A stretch of 64,000 bases of DNA from Eubacterium limosum (GTDB lineage Bacteria > Bacillota > Clostridia > Eubacteriales > Eubacteriaceae): positions 2,976,001-3,040,000 of the forward strand of contig NZ_CP019962.1 of the NCBI RefSeq assembly GCF_000807675.2. The letters run 5' to 3'. Both the position numbers and the translations under genes were made by a program. Below, piece by piece: positions 35,402-45,064 of this stretch; position 1 is the stretch's first letter, and every line of letters begins with the position of its first letter. The notes beneath the pieces were generated by a model. The model saw only the letters and a program-made list of their open reading frames with translations, did no database searches and was not told the DNA's origin.

Positions 35402-36124
35402 ATGAAACATGTAAAGAATACAGTGATCGTCATTCTGTTTGTGGTGTTTTGTGTCCTTATTGTGTATGGTTTAAAAACCTGGAATAATGACGGCAAAAAG
35501 AAAGTCGCGGCAAATACGAGCCAGCCGACTGCAACCGTACAAAATACGGACAAAACCACTGCGCCAACGATTACGATCACCTCAAATAATCTTTTTAATG
35601 AAAACAATGTGACAAACAGCGATGTGTCTGTCGCGTTTAAAGCTTCTGATTTAAAGGACGCCTTTATCAATGGAACATCGTTGAACGATCCGCAGTCCCA
35701 GGAAAAGGTAACGGAGGCTCTGCTGTCTAACCCAGGCAGTTATGAGATCATTGTCGAAGACAATAACGGCAGTAAAGCCGTTATAAGGTTTTCAATTGAC
35801 CCTAATGCGGTTATCTCTGAAGAAAGCGGAAAAAAGGCTTCTGAAATTAAATCTGAGCCCTATACAGGTGATATAGTACCACAGGCACAGGGACCTACGA
35901 TTACTGCCCAGACACCGGCAGGGCTTGCAAATGGGGGAACCGTCAGTTCTGAGTTTGTAACCCTGGCCTACAGCAGTCCGGAGCAGATTACATCTGTTAC
36001 GCTTGACGGCGAGGCAATGGAGGTCATTGGCACGGTAACGAGCTATATGTCTGGAAAACACACAGTAGTAGTTACAGACAGTAAAGGAGCAAGTTCTACC
36101 TTCACTTTTACAAACAATTATTAA
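35402..36124 (+). CDS. Membrane-anchored extracellular protein with Ig-like repeats
   Basis: This 240-residue protein starts immediately after the phosphatase stop. It has an N-terminal membrane segment (TVIVILFVVFCVLIVYGL, about 6-23) with no lipobox, then a Ser/Thr-rich linker and two beta-rich modules (about 50-140 and 160-240). The second reads like a bacterial Ig-type domain (ITSVTLDGEAM...GKHTVVVTDSKGAS). It is probably displayed outside the membrane. No enzyme motif is seen. Its position after the kinase/phosphatase genes suggests a role in polysaccharide attachment or sensing, but this is a guess. Confidence 0.7.
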   Translation: MKHVKNTVIVILFVVFCVLIVYGLKTWNNDGKKKVAANTSQPTATVQNTDKTTAPTITITSNNLFNENNVTNSDVSVAFKASDLKDAFINGTSLNDPQSQEKVTEALLSNPGSYEIIVEDNNGSKAVIRFSIDPNAVISEESGKKASEIKSEPYTGDIVPQAQGPTITAQTPAGLANGGTVSSEFVTLAYSSPEQITSVTLDGEAMEVIGTVTSYMSGKHTVVVTDSKGASSTFTFTNNY

Positions 36125-36130
36125 AGCCAT

Positions 36131-36164
36131 AAAAAAAGAACACCCAATGCGGTGTTCTTTTTTT
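36131..36164. terminator. Bidirectional terminator between the polysaccharide operon and the LCP gene
   Basis: AAAAAAAGAACACC (36131-36144) and GGTGTTCTTTTTTT (36151-36164) are perfectly complementary over 14 bases, between convergent genes. Confidence 0.92.
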
Positions 36165-36177
36165 ATAGTAATTTTTA

Positions 36178-37119
36178 TCAGACGCTTTGATCTTCAAAGA
36201 TATAGGCATCCATTTTTTCACGGACCGTTGGAATATCAAATACCAGATAATACACACCATCAATCATCTGCCCATTGGCGTCATCATCCTGCGGGAAACG
36301 ATTCTGCCGGATCCCCTGCTTGGCAAGTGAACCGTATTTGGCAGTCATATCAAGCATTTCCTGGTTAGAAAGGCTGGTGGTGATATAAGGGGCAAGATCA
36401 CTGATCAGGCCTGGATAGCTGGTTACAGGCTGCTGGATCATTTTTATGACAAGCGCATTCAGGACAGTCCGCTGACGTTCAGTTCGTTTAAAGTCATTGC
36501 CGCTGGCATAACGGATTCTGGAATAAGCCAAAGCCTGCTCACCGGTTAAAAGCTGAGTACCGGACTGGTAAAGTCCTGGAATCTGGCCGGTCGCGATTTC
36601 TTCATCAGTGATGTCAATGCTGACGCCGCCGAGCATATCGATGATTTCAGGCATTGAGGTAAAATTGACGGACATAAAGTCTGTGATGTTCAGACCAAAA
36701 TTTTCGTTGAGCGTGCGGATTGCGAGCTCAGGGCCGCCAAATGCATAAGCGTGGTTGATTTTATCCATTCCGTGGCCTGCGATATCAACATAAGAGTCAC
36801 GCATGACAGAGGTCAGCTTGATGCGGTTATGGACATTGTCTAAAGTCAGGATCATGATCGAGTCGGAACGGCCAGTCTCGCCTTCAGCGGCGTCGATACC
36901 GTAGAGCGCAATGTTGACAATCTCTCCGTTTTTGTTTTCAGTAATACCCAGATCCTGAGCATTATCTGAAATATCAACCTTATCCATTTTGTTCATGGTA
37001 TTCTGAATGTATGAGTAGGCATATAAGCCACCCCCCAAGATAAGAGCAAAAATGACAGCTACAATGATCAAAGCTGCTTTTTTTCCGGTGCTCATGCCGC
37101 CGGCTTTGTTTTTTCCCAT
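36178..37119 (-). CDS. LytR-CpsA-Psr (LCP) family phosphotransferase
   Basis: LCP enzymes transfer polysaccharide or teichoic acid precursors from lipid carriers to peptidoglycan. This 313-residue protein has an N-terminal membrane segment at about 15-35, then the LCP domain: IALYGIDAAEGETGRSDSIMILTLD (pyrophosphate-binding Arg/Asp), SVMRDSYVDIAGHGMDKINHAYAFGGPE, and LTGEQALAYSRIRYASGNDFKRTERQRTVL. All key motifs are intact. The ATG at 37119 is preferred over a GTG at 37131, which sits directly on the GGAG. It is convergent with the Wzz/kinase operon and fits a capsule-attachment role. Confidence 0.93.
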   Translation of the reverse strand: MGKNKAGGMSTGKKAALIIVAVIFALILGGGLYAYSYIQNTMNKMDKVDISDNAQDLGITENKNGEIVNIALYGIDAAEGETGRSDSIMILTLDNVHNRIKLTSVMRDSYVDIAGHGMDKINHAYAFGGPELAIRTLNENFGLNITDFMSVNFTSMPEIIDMLGGVSIDITDEEIATGQIPGLYQSGTQLLTGEQALAYSRIRYASGNDFKRTERQRTVLNALVIKMIQQPVTSYPGLISDLAPYITTSLSNQEMLDMTAKYGSLAKQGIRQNRFPQDDDANGQMIDGVYYLVFDIPTVREKMDAYIFEDQSV

Positions 37120-37287
37120 ATAAAAAGACACTCCTTATTTATTTTATAATTGACAATTATACCATATCTCCACTGCGCTTTCTATTATAATTCAAATTAT
37201 TTAACAGGAACTTTGAAAAATGCAATTGTAACCGGGAACAATATTATCCATCTGGGACAATAGGGGGTGTATTTTGTTTTCGTAATG

Positions 37288-37296
37288 TGATATAAT
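37288..37296 (+). promoter_or_regulatory. Extended -10 promoter of dnaE-pfkA
   Basis: TGA-TATAAT (37288-37296) is an extended -10 with no strong -35 partner, as is usual for this class. A start near 37303 puts the ATC start of dnaE about 37 bases downstream. Confidence 0.6.
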
Positions 37297-37339
37297 ATGA
37301 GAAATTATTGGAAAATAACAAAGAAAGGAGGGAATACAG

Positions 37340-40300
37340 ATCGAATCTGAATTTACACATTTACATGTCCACAGTGAATTTAGCCTTTTAGATGGTTTTG
37401 GAAGAATTAAGCAGCTCGTGAAAGAAGCAAAGGATTTGGAAATGAAAAGTCTCGCGCTTACAGACCACGGGGTGCTTTTTGGCGCGGTCGATTTTTACAA
37501 AGCATGCCTGGAGGAAGGCATCAAGCCGCTTATCGGCTGCGAGGTTTATGTTTCTCCCCGCCGTCTTGACCAAAAGGAAGGTAATATTGACACCAATCCA
37601 TATCATCTGGTGCTGCTGGCCGAAAACAACGATGGCTATAAAAATCTGATGAAAGTCGTATCTGAAGGCTTTATTGATGGATTTTACTATAAACCCAGGG
37701 TTGACCATGAATATTTAAGAAAGCACCATGAAGGCATTATTTGTCTGTCGGCCTGCATTGGCGGGGAAATTCCAAGACTGATCATTGAAGGACAGCTGCA
37801 GAAAGCAAATGAAATCTGTCAGATGTATCAGGATATTTTTGGAAAGGGAAATTTTTTCCTTGAAATACAGGATCACCGTATGCAGAAGGAAGCGCAGGTC
37901 AATGAGGTGCTCATTGACTTTTCTAAAAAATATGACATTCCTCTGGTAGCGACCAATGATGTCCATTATGTCCGGAAAGCGGATGCCGAAGCCCACGATA
38001 TATTGCTGTGTATTCAGACAGCGGCTTCTGTGGACGATGAGGAGCGGATGCGGTTTCCAAATAATGAATTTTATCTGAAATCCCCAGATGAAATGTCCCG
38101 GTTATTCATTGATGTGCCGGAGGCCATTGAGAATACCAACAAAATTGCCGAGCGCTGCAACGTGAGTTTTGACCTTGAAAGCGCCCATTTGCCTGAGTTT
38201 GAACTTCCAGAGGGAGAACCCTCTGCGGGTGGTTACCTGAGAAAGCTTTGTGAAGCAGGACTTAAGGCCCGGTATCAGGAGATTACGCCAGAAATAAAGG
38301 AACGCATGGACTATGAGCTGGATGTGATCCATTCCATGGGCTTTGACAATTATTTCCTGGTTGTCTGGGATTTTATTAAATACGCCAAGGATCATGACAT
38401 CATGGTCGGACCAGGCCGTGGGTCCGCCGCGGGAAGCCTTGTGGCCTATGGGCTGGATATCACGACACTGGATCCCCTCAAATACAACCTGCTGTTTGAG
38501 CGGTTTTTAAACCCTGAACGAATCACGATGCCCGATATCGATTGTGATTTCTGCTATGAACGAAGACAGGAAGTCATTGATTACGTGATCAGAAAATATG
38601 GCGCAGACCATGTGGCGCAGATTATTACCTTTGGTACCATGGCGGCAAGAGGTGCAGTGCGTGATGTGGGAAGAGCTTTGAATATGCCCTACAATGCGGT
38701 GGATAAGGTAGCCAAAGAAATTCCGATGCACCCAGGGCAGAATATTACGATTGAAAGGGCTCTGGAAGAAAACAGCGAGCTTCGGAAGATGAAGGAAAAC
38801 GATCCGGAGGTTTCCAAGCTTCTGGATATGGCCGAATCCATGGAGGGTCTGGCACGTCATGCCTCCACCCATGCGGCTGGTGTGGTTATTTCAGATAAGC
38901 CGCTGATGGAGTATGTTCCGCTTTACAGGAACGGAGACATGATTACCACCCAGTTTCCCATGGGACTCTTGGAAGACCTCGGGCTTATAAAGATGGATTT
39001 CCTGGGTTTGAGAACCTTGACGGTTATACGGGACGCCCTTGAAAATATAAAACACAGCCAGGGGATGAACATCAATTTAGACAACATTGATCTCGAAGAC
39101 CCCAAGGTTTATAAGATGCTGTCCAAGGGAGACACCCTTGGGGTATTTCAGCTTGAGAGCAAAGGGATGATCGCTTTTATGAGAGATCTGCAGCCAGAGC
39201 ATTTCGAGGACATCATTGCCGGAATCTCGCTTTACCGCCCTGGTCCGATGGATCAGATCCCCAGATATATTGAGAATAAAAAAAGTCCGGAAGCCATTAC
39301 CTATCTTCATCCGATTTTGGAACCAATTCTGGATGTTACTTATGGATGTATGGTTTACCAGGAACAGGTTATGCAGATATTCAGGGATGTGGCAGGCTTT
39401 ACCATGGGCAGAAGTGACCTGGTCCGCCGTGCCATGTCGAAAAAGAAAATTGATGTCATGAATCAGGAAGGTGAAGTTTTTATCCACGGCGAGGTGGATG
39501 AAAACGGCGAGACCGTCATTGACGGCGCGGTACGCCGGGGCGTGCCGGAAAATGTGGCAGAACAGATATACGCGGAAATGAAGGATTTTGCCAAATACGC
39601 CTTTAACAAATCACATGCCGCTGCATACGCGGTTATCGCCTACCAGACTGCCTGGCTCAAATGCTATTATCCGACAGAATTTATGGCGGCGTTAATGTCC
39701 TCTGTGATGGACGATGAAAAAAAGGTATCTAAATATATTGAGGACTGCCGTAAAAATGACATCAAGGTGCTGCCGCCGGATGTGAATGTCAGCTATGACA
39801 AGTTTTCTGTAAAAAACAATAAGATCTGTTTTGGCTTAGGGGCCATTAAGGGACTTGGGAAAAATGCCATTGTGTCCATTGTAAATGCCAGAGAGACCGA
39901 TGGCGCTTTCAAAGGCTTTCGGGATTTCTGTGAGAAAGTCGATTTAAAGGCTTTGAATAAACGCATGGTGGAAGGCCTGATCAAAAGCGGCGCCTTTGAC
40001 TATACCGGAAGTACCCGCGCCCAGCTTTTACTTGGTGCAGAGCGGATGGTGGATCAGGTGCAGCGTGAGAAGCGTGACCGCCTTGCCGGCCAGATATCCT
40101 TGCTGGATTTTGGCGGAAACAGCAGCCTGAAGGAGGACTTTTTACCCGATGTCGCACCCTTTACCAAGGAACAGCGGCTGGCGCTGGAGAAAGAGGTGCT
40201 CGGCCTGTATGTTACGGGGCATCCCCTTGAAAAATATGAGAATACCTTAAAAGAAAAGACAAACCTTAACAGCAGTATGCTTGACAGCTACGAGGACCTG

Positions 40301-40858
40301 AGGGATTCTGGGATCAGGGACGGCGGCGCGGTAATCATTGGCGGACTCATTGATGATGTCAAAAACCAGATCACCCGCAATGGCAAGCTGATGGCTTTCA
40401 TGACACTGGAGGATTTATACGGCCGCCTGGAGGTGGTTGTATTCCCCAATACATTGGAAAAATACCGTCCTCTTCTGACCGTGGACCACGCGGTGATTGT
40501 GAGAGGTAAGATAAATTATAATGAAGAAATGAATGTTTCTGTAATCTGTGAGCAGGTCTATCCTCTCAGCCTTAAAACGGATATTCCGCAGGTGAAAGAG
40601 GAAAGAACAGCGTATGCGCCGGCTGAAAAGAAGGAGAAGCTGGTCATTCATTTTACAGATTTTACACAAAAGCCCTTGCTAAAAGAGATTAAATCCGTTT
40701 TAATGAAAACACCGGGTCCGGTACCGGTGGAGCTGCATTTTGAAAAGGAACATAAAAAATTTGGCGCAGATAAAAACCTGTGGGTAAGCGTCTGTGATGA
40801 ATTAATAAATAACCTGGAAGCAATTCTAGGGCAGAATAAAGTGGAGGTACTCAAATGA
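37340..40858 (+). CDS. dnaE: DNA polymerase III subunit alpha, DnaE
   Basis: This replicative polymerase subunit has 1172 residues if read from the ATC at 37340. The N-terminal PHP domain needs the strand FTHLHVHSEFSLLDG, which lies upstream of the first conventional start (GTG at 37418); in frame, the stop at 37316 leaves no ATG, GTG or TTG before it. GGAGG (37327-37331) sits eight bases before ATC, so ATC is the best start. The polymerase core shows GPGRGSAAGSLVAYGL and the catalytic PDIDCDFCYERR, then helix-hairpin-helix and OB-fold domains at the C-terminus (about 950-1080, IIGGLIDDVKNQITRNGKLMAFMTLED). It overlaps pfkA by four bases. Confidence 0.93.
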   Translation: MESEFTHLHVHSEFSLLDGFGRIKQLVKEAKDLEMKSLALTDHGVLFGAVDFYKACLEEGIKPLIGCEVYVSPRRLDQKEGNIDTNPYHLVLLAENNDGYKNLMKVVSEGFIDGFYYKPRVDHEYLRKHHEGIICLSACIGGEIPRLIIEGQLQKANEICQMYQDIFGKGNFFLEIQDHRMQKEAQVNEVLIDFSKKYDIPLVATNDVHYVRKADAEAHDILLCIQTAASVDDEERMRFPNNEFYLKSPDEMSRLFIDVPEAIENTNKIAERCNVSFDLESAHLPEFELPEGEPSAGGYLRKLCEAGLKARYQEITPEIKERMDYELDVIHSMGFDNYFLVVWDFIKYAKDHDIMVGPGRGSAAGSLVAYGLDITTLDPLKYNLLFERFLNPERITMPDIDCDFCYERRQEVIDYVIRKYGADHVAQIITFGTMAARGAVRDVGRALNMPYNAVDKVAKEIPMHPGQNITIERALEENSELRKMKENDPEVSKLLDMAESMEGLARHASTHAAGVVISDKPLMEYVPLYRNGDMITTQFPMGLLEDLGLIKMDFLGLRTLTVIRDALENIKHSQGMNINLDNIDLEDPKVYKMLSKGDTLGVFQLESKGMIAFMRDLQPEHFEDIIAGISLYRPGPMDQIPRYIENKKSPEAITYLHPILEPILDVTYGCMVYQEQVMQIFRDVAGFTMGRSDLVRRAMSKKKIDVMNQEGEVFIHGEVDENGETVIDGAVRRGVPENVAEQIYAEMKDFAKYAFNKSHAAAYAVIAYQTAWLKCYYPTEFMAALMSSVMDDEKKVSKYIEDCRKNDIKVLPPDVNVSYDKFSVKNNKICFGLGAIKGLGKNAIVSIVNARETDGAFKGFRDFCEKVDLKALNKRMVEGLIKSGAFDYTGSTRAQLLLGAERMVDQVQREKRDRLAGQISLLDFGGNSSLKEDFLPDVAPFTKEQRLALEKEVLGLYVTGHPLEKYENTLKEKTNLNSSMLDSYEDLRDSGIRDGGAVIIGGLIDDVKNQITRNGKLMAFMTLEDLYGRLEVVVFPNTLEKYRPLLTVDHAVIVRGKINYNEEMNVSVICEQVYPLSLKTDIPQVKEERTAYAPAEKKEKLVIHFTDFTQKPLLKEIKSVLMKTPGPVPVELHFEKEHKKFGADKNLWVSVCDELINNLEAILGQNKVEVLK

Positions 40859-41811
40859 AGATTGGTATTTTAACGAGTGGTGGTGACGCACCAGGAATGA
40901 ACGCGGCGATCCGGGCAGTTGTCCGGACAGCCATTTATCATAAAATTGATGTTTACGGCATCAATCGCGGTTATGCAGGACTGCTGGATAAAGATATCAG
41001 CCCATTAAACGTCTATTCAGTCGCAGATATTCTGCAAAAGGGTGGTACCATTTTAAGAACCTCCAGAAGTGAGTTTTTCCCGACAGAGGCAGGACAGAAA
41101 CGCGCAGCAGAGGTTCTGAGAGAGTATGGCATTGAGCATCTGATTATCATCGGCGGGGACGGGAGCCTGAGCGGCGCGCTGGCACTGAAAAAGCTGGGTG
41201 TGAGCGTTGTGGGAATTCCCGGCACCATCGACAATGACTTTGGCGCCAGTGATTTTACCATCGGCTTTGACACCGCTGTGACCACAGCCATTGAAGCCAT
41301 TGGAAAAATCCGCGACACCACCTTTTCCCACAACCGGATCAATGTGGTGCAGGTCATGGGACGTACCTGCGGGGATATTGCCCTGTATGCGGGCTTCTCA
41401 GTCGGCGCGGAGGCATTGATCATCCCTGAAATTGAAACGAACCTTGAAGGAATCTGTGACCGGCTGCTGGCAGGCAAGGATCGTGGGAAGCTCCACAGCA
41501 TTGTCATGCTGGCTGAAGGCTGCGGAAGCTACCGTGATTACTGTAAAAAAATCGAGGAATTGACACAGGTTACAACTAAAGGCACCAATTTAGGGTATAT
41601 CCAAAGAGGTGGATCACCATCTCATTTTGACCGTAATCTTGCGAGCTTTATGGGATATAAAGCAGTAGAAGCCATCGTTAACGATAATACCGGAAATGTT
41701 GTGGTGCAGCGCAAGGGCGAGTACATTATGGTTCCCCTTGAGGAGGCGCTGGAAACACCAAAAGCTTTCCGTAAAGATATGTATAAAATTGCGAAGATTC
41801 TGTCCATTTAA
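40855..41811 (+). CDS. pfkA: ATP-dependent 6-phosphofructokinase
   Basis: The enzyme phosphorylates fructose-6-phosphate in glycolysis. The 318-residue bacterial form shows GILTSGGDAPGMNAAIRAVVR at the N-terminus, IIIGGDGSLSGA, the catalytic PGTIDNDFGASDFTIGFDTAV (with the TIDND motif), and VMGRTCGDIALYAGF. The Gly in GGDGS, which marks ATP-dependent rather than PPi-dependent enzymes, is present. The start ATG overlaps the dnaE stop (ATGA), and pyk follows after 51 bases; dnaE-pfkA-pyk is a common Firmicute arrangement. Confidence 0.97.
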   Translation: MKIGILTSGGDAPGMNAAIRAVVRTAIYHKIDVYGINRGYAGLLDKDISPLNVYSVADILQKGGTILRTSRSEFFPTEAGQKRAAEVLREYGIEHLIIIGGDGSLSGALALKKLGVSVVGIPGTIDNDFGASDFTIGFDTAVTTAIEAIGKIRDTTFSHNRINVVQVMGRTCGDIALYAGFSVGAEALIIPEIETNLEGICDRLLAGKDRGKLHSIVMLAEGCGSYRDYCKKIEELTQVTTKGTNLGYIQRGGSPSHFDRNLASFMGYKAVEAIVNDNTGNVVVQRKGEYIMVPLEEALETPKAFRKDMYKIAKILSI

Positions 41812-41862
41812 CGATTCAAGAAGTTTGACATAAATAATAATATAAAGTGAGGTTATAACAGT

Positions 41863-43605
41863 ATGAAGAAAACAAAAATGGTGTGCACCCTTGGGCCTGC
41901 ATCCGATTCAAAAGAGATTTTAACCAAGATGATCCAGGGCGGGCTGAATGTAGCGCGTTTGAACTTTTCCCACGGAAGCCACGAAGAGCATGCGGGAAGA
42001 ATCCAGAGAATTAAGGAAGTACGTAAGGAGCTGAATATTCCAGTTGCGCTGATGCTGGACACTAAAGGCCCTGAAATCCGTACCGGGGATTTAAAAGAAG
42101 GAAAGGTTACCCTTGAAACCGGTAAAAAGATTGTGCTGACCTCAGAACAGATCGAGGGAGATGCAGACCGCGTCAGTGTCAGCTATGAAGGGCTGCCTGA
42201 TGACCTGTCTGTAGGAAACAAAATTTTGATTGACGACGGACTGATCGAACTGAATGTTGACCGTATTGACGGAACAGAAATTTATTGCAGCATCGACAAT
42301 GGCGGCGTACTGGGCTCTAAAAAGAGCGTCAATATTCCAAATGTCGAAATCAATCTCCCAGGTCTGACTCCAAAGGATGAAAGTGATTTAATCTTTGGGA
42401 TCAAGCAGAAAGTCGATTTTGTGGCAGCGTCCTTTGTGCGCAAGCCACAGGATGTTATCGCGATCCGTAAGGTTCTCGAAAATAACGGCGGTGGAAATAT
42501 CCAGATTATTTCTAAAATTGAAAACCGCGAAGGCGTTGAAAAAATTGACCGCATCTTAGCTGTTTCGGATGGTATTATGGTGGCCAGAGGGGATCTTGGT
42601 GTCGAAATCCCGGCCGAGGAAGTGCCACTGGTACAGAAAAGCATTATTAAAAAATGTAATCTTCTGGGTAAGCCGGTTATCACAGCCACACAGATGCTGG
42701 ATTCCATGATCCGCAACCCGAGACCAACAAGAGCCGAAGTCGGAGATGTTGCCAACGCAGTGTTTGATGGTACAGATGCAGTAATGCTTTCCGGTGAAAC
42801 CGCAGCGGGCGCTTATCCGGTACAGGCTGTTGAAACCATGGCAAATATTGTGGAAAAAACTGAACGCTCTGAAGAATACATCAATCGTCAAAAACCAGAA
42901 CACGGTGAACTGACCATAACCAATGCGGTAAGTGAAGCAGCTGTTCAGATTGCGGCGAACCTGGACGCAACAGCTATTATTGCGGCGACTTCTTCTGGAC
43001 ATACACCGCGTATGCTGTCTAAATACCGCCCAGAATGCACTATTTTAGCCGTCAGTGATAAAGTATCCACTGTCCGCCGTTTAACCCTTTCCTGGGGCGT
43101 TTACTGCATGTATATGACAGAGCTCAGAGATACAGATTCCATGGTGCACGATTCTGTACAGGCAGCTGTAGAGCTGGGCGTTGTCAAGATTGGTGATCTG
43201 GCTGTTGTAGCTGCTGGTGTGCCGCTTGGTGTACAGGGCAACACCAATATGATAAAAGTCCATACTGTGGGCAATGCAATTATGAGTGGCATTGGTATCG
43301 GCGATAAGCCTGTAACAGGCTATGCAAAATTGATTAATGAAGATAACGCTTCCGAATTCAAGGAAGGGGATATTCTGGTTGTCAAATCCTTATCACCGGA
43401 TATTTCATGGATTCTGGATAAGGCAGCGGCCATTATTACCGAAGAAGGCGGCCTGAGTTCTGAAGGCGCCATCGCCGGATTACACTATAATATCCCGGTA
43501 ATCGTCGGTGTCGAAAAAGCCCTTGAAATCATTGGACATGGTAAGCTGATCTCTGTTGATCCAAAGCGTGGGATGGTTTATCAGGGTAAGGTTCGCATGG
43601 TTTAA
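41863..43605 (+). CDS. pyk: Pyruvate kinase with C-terminal PEP-utilising domain
   Basis: This glycolytic enzyme converts PEP and ADP to pyruvate and ATP. The 580-residue protein has the A/B barrel (TKMVCTLGPASDSKEIL, the metal-binding MLDTKGPEIRTG, ISKIENREGVEKID, MVARGDLGVEIP), the C domain (about 355-470) and an extra C-terminal domain (about 490-580) with LSSEGAIAGLHYNIPVIVG, which resembles the PEP-synthase phosphohistidine domain but has Ser-Ser-Glu in place of the His-containing site. This long type is usual in Bacillus and clostridia. The start follows GAGGTT. Confidence 0.97.
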   Translation: MKKTKMVCTLGPASDSKEILTKMIQGGLNVARLNFSHGSHEEHAGRIQRIKEVRKELNIPVALMLDTKGPEIRTGDLKEGKVTLETGKKIVLTSEQIEGDADRVSVSYEGLPDDLSVGNKILIDDGLIELNVDRIDGTEIYCSIDNGGVLGSKKSVNIPNVEINLPGLTPKDESDLIFGIKQKVDFVAASFVRKPQDVIAIRKVLENNGGGNIQIISKIENREGVEKIDRILAVSDGIMVARGDLGVEIPAEEVPLVQKSIIKKCNLLGKPVITATQMLDSMIRNPRPTRAEVGDVANAVFDGTDAVMLSGETAAGAYPVQAVETMANIVEKTERSEEYINRQKPEHGELTITNAVSEAAVQIAANLDATAIIAATSSGHTPRMLSKYRPECTILAVSDKVSTVRRLTLSWGVYCMYMTELRDTDSMVHDSVQAAVELGVVKIGDLAVVAAGVPLGVQGNTNMIKVHTVGNAIMSGIGIGDKPVTGYAKLINEDNASEFKEGDILVVKSLSPDISWILDKAAAIITEEGGLSSEGAIAGLHYNIPVIVGVEKALEIIGHGKLISVDPKRGMVYQGKVRMV

Positions 43606-43620
43606 GTTGAAAAGTGAAAT

Positions 43621-43643
43621 AAAAAAGAGCGTGCATTTTGCAG
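43621..43643 (+). terminator. Terminator after pyk
   Basis: AAAAAAGAGC (43621-43630) and GCTCTTTTTT (near 43634-43643) form the stem, with T residues following. It may also serve the convergent CNNM gene on the minus strand. Confidence 0.8.
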
Positions 43644-43665
43644 GCTCTTTTTTAATGGATCAAAT

Positions 43666-44928
43666 TTAAGAATCGGTTTCGGTTTCTTCCAGCCGGACAA
43701 TCTTGATTTCAAGAACACACTTCAGGCTGGCTTTTGTGATGGTAACAGCGAGATTTTCATAGGTGAAGGTATCGCCGACCTTTGGTATATGGCCAAGCAA
43801 GTCAACGACCCAGCCGTTTACCGTATTAGAGTCAAGATCCTTATTTTGAAACTGAATATTGAAATATTCAAACATATCAATAAGATTGGCATGGCAGGAA
43901 ACCAGGGTGGTATGCTCATCCAGTGGTTTGAAAACCTCCACAATCTGGTCGTGTTCATCCCAGATGTCGCCCACAAGCTCTTCCAGGATATCTTCAAGGG
44001 TGACAAGCCCAAAGGTGCCGCCGAACTCATCCGCGACAATGGCCATATGGGTTTTGGATTTTTGAAGCAGGCGCAGCAGGGTTGAGATTTTCATGTTTTC
44101 GCTGGCATATACCACATCGGCCACAATTCCCTGAATGGAAGTGATACCGTGGTTGATCAGTGAATGGAAATCCTTCTCGTGGATCATACCGACAATATTA
44201 TCAATACTTTTAATATAGACCGGGAGTCTGGAGTAACCGGTGGTTGAAAAAAGCTGTTCTATTTCATCCAGAGGTGTTTCGAGGTCAATGGCAGTGATAT
44301 CGACTCTGGGAATGGCAATATCCCCGGCGCTGAGGTCATCAAATTCAATGGCGGAACGGATCAGCTCGCTCTCATGTTCGTCCAAAACCCCTTCGTTTTG
44401 AGCTTCATCCACAATGGTTTTTAATTCCTCATCGGTAATGCTGGGGCCGTCAGAAGATTTGAAAAATTTTGACAGCAGTCTTTTCCATTGGGAAAAGACA
44501 AAGGTCAGGGGCGTCAGAAGATAAATAAAAAAATTTAAAATCGGCGCTGAAAAAATAGAAAACTTTTCAGGGCTCTCCTTAGCCATACTCTTGGGGGAAA
44601 TTTCTCCAAAAATCAAGACAAGAATGGTCATGACCACAGTGGAGATGGTGACGCCCAGATCACCAAAATGTCTGGTGAAAAGAACAGTTGCCAGCGAAGC
44701 TGAGGTAATGTTCACAATATTGTTGCCAATGAGAATGGTTGAGAGCATTTTGTCGTAGTCTTTGCTGATATTCAGTACCAGAGCTGCTTTCTTATTGCCT
44801 TCAGCTGCCATGTTTTTCATGCGGATTTTGTTAAAAGTCGAAAAGGCTGTTTCGGTGGCCGAAAAATAGGCCGACATTAAAATAAGCAGTGCGAGCACAA
44901 ACATCATTATTAGACTGCTACTGTCCAT
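43666..44928 (-). CDS. Hemolysin/CNNM-CorC family transmembrane protein with CBS domains
   Basis: This 420-residue protein has an N-terminal DUF21 membrane domain (about 1-185, with SAYFSATETAFSTFNKIRMKNMA and GNNIVNITSASLATVLF), two CBS domains (about 205-330, including IPRVDITAIDLETPLDEIEQLFSTTGYSRLPVY) and a C-terminal CorC_HlyC domain. Family members act in magnesium or cobalt homeostasis. The name hemolysin is historical, and no toxin function is implied. It is convergent with pyk. Confidence 0.92.
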   Translation of the reverse strand: MDSSSLIMMFVLALLILMSAYFSATETAFSTFNKIRMKNMAAEGNKKAALVLNISKDYDKMLSTILIGNNIVNITSASLATVLFTRHFGDLGVTISTVVMTILVLIFGEISPKSMAKESPEKFSIFSAPILNFFIYLLTPLTFVFSQWKRLLSKFFKSSDGPSITDEELKTIVDEAQNEGVLDEHESELIRSAIEFDDLSAGDIAIPRVDITAIDLETPLDEIEQLFSTTGYSRLPVYIKSIDNIVGMIHEKDFHSLINHGITSIQGIVADVVYASENMKISTLLRLLQKSKTHMAIVADEFGGTFGLVTLEDILEELVGDIWDEHDQIVEVFKPLDEHTTLVSCHANLIDMFEYFNIQFQNKDLDSNTVNGWVVDLLGHIPKVGDTFTYENLAVTITKASLKCVLEIKIVRLEETETDS

Positions 44929-45017
44929 AAAATAAATTTTCCTCCTGAAATGTATTCGTTATTATATCCTATTATAGCATAGTCAGCCGTTCTTTTGTTA
45001 AAAACGTGCACAGATAT

Positions 45018-45060
45018 TTATAAAGAAAATGCCCGGGTACCTTGCTGATATCCGGGCGTT
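45018..45060 (-). terminator. Terminator after the propeller lipoprotein gene
   Basis: AATGCCCGG (45028-45036) and CCGGGCGTT (45052-45060) pair over nine bases with one G-U. On the minus strand it is followed by ATTTTCTTTA. Confidence 0.7.
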
Positions 45061-45064
45061 AGGA

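Noticed and set aside
37418-40858. dnaE starting at the GTG at 37418
   Set aside because: It would remove the first PHP-domain strand with its His-x-His motif, which is upstream and in frame, and it has no good ribosome binding site; the GGAGG lies before the ATC at 37340.
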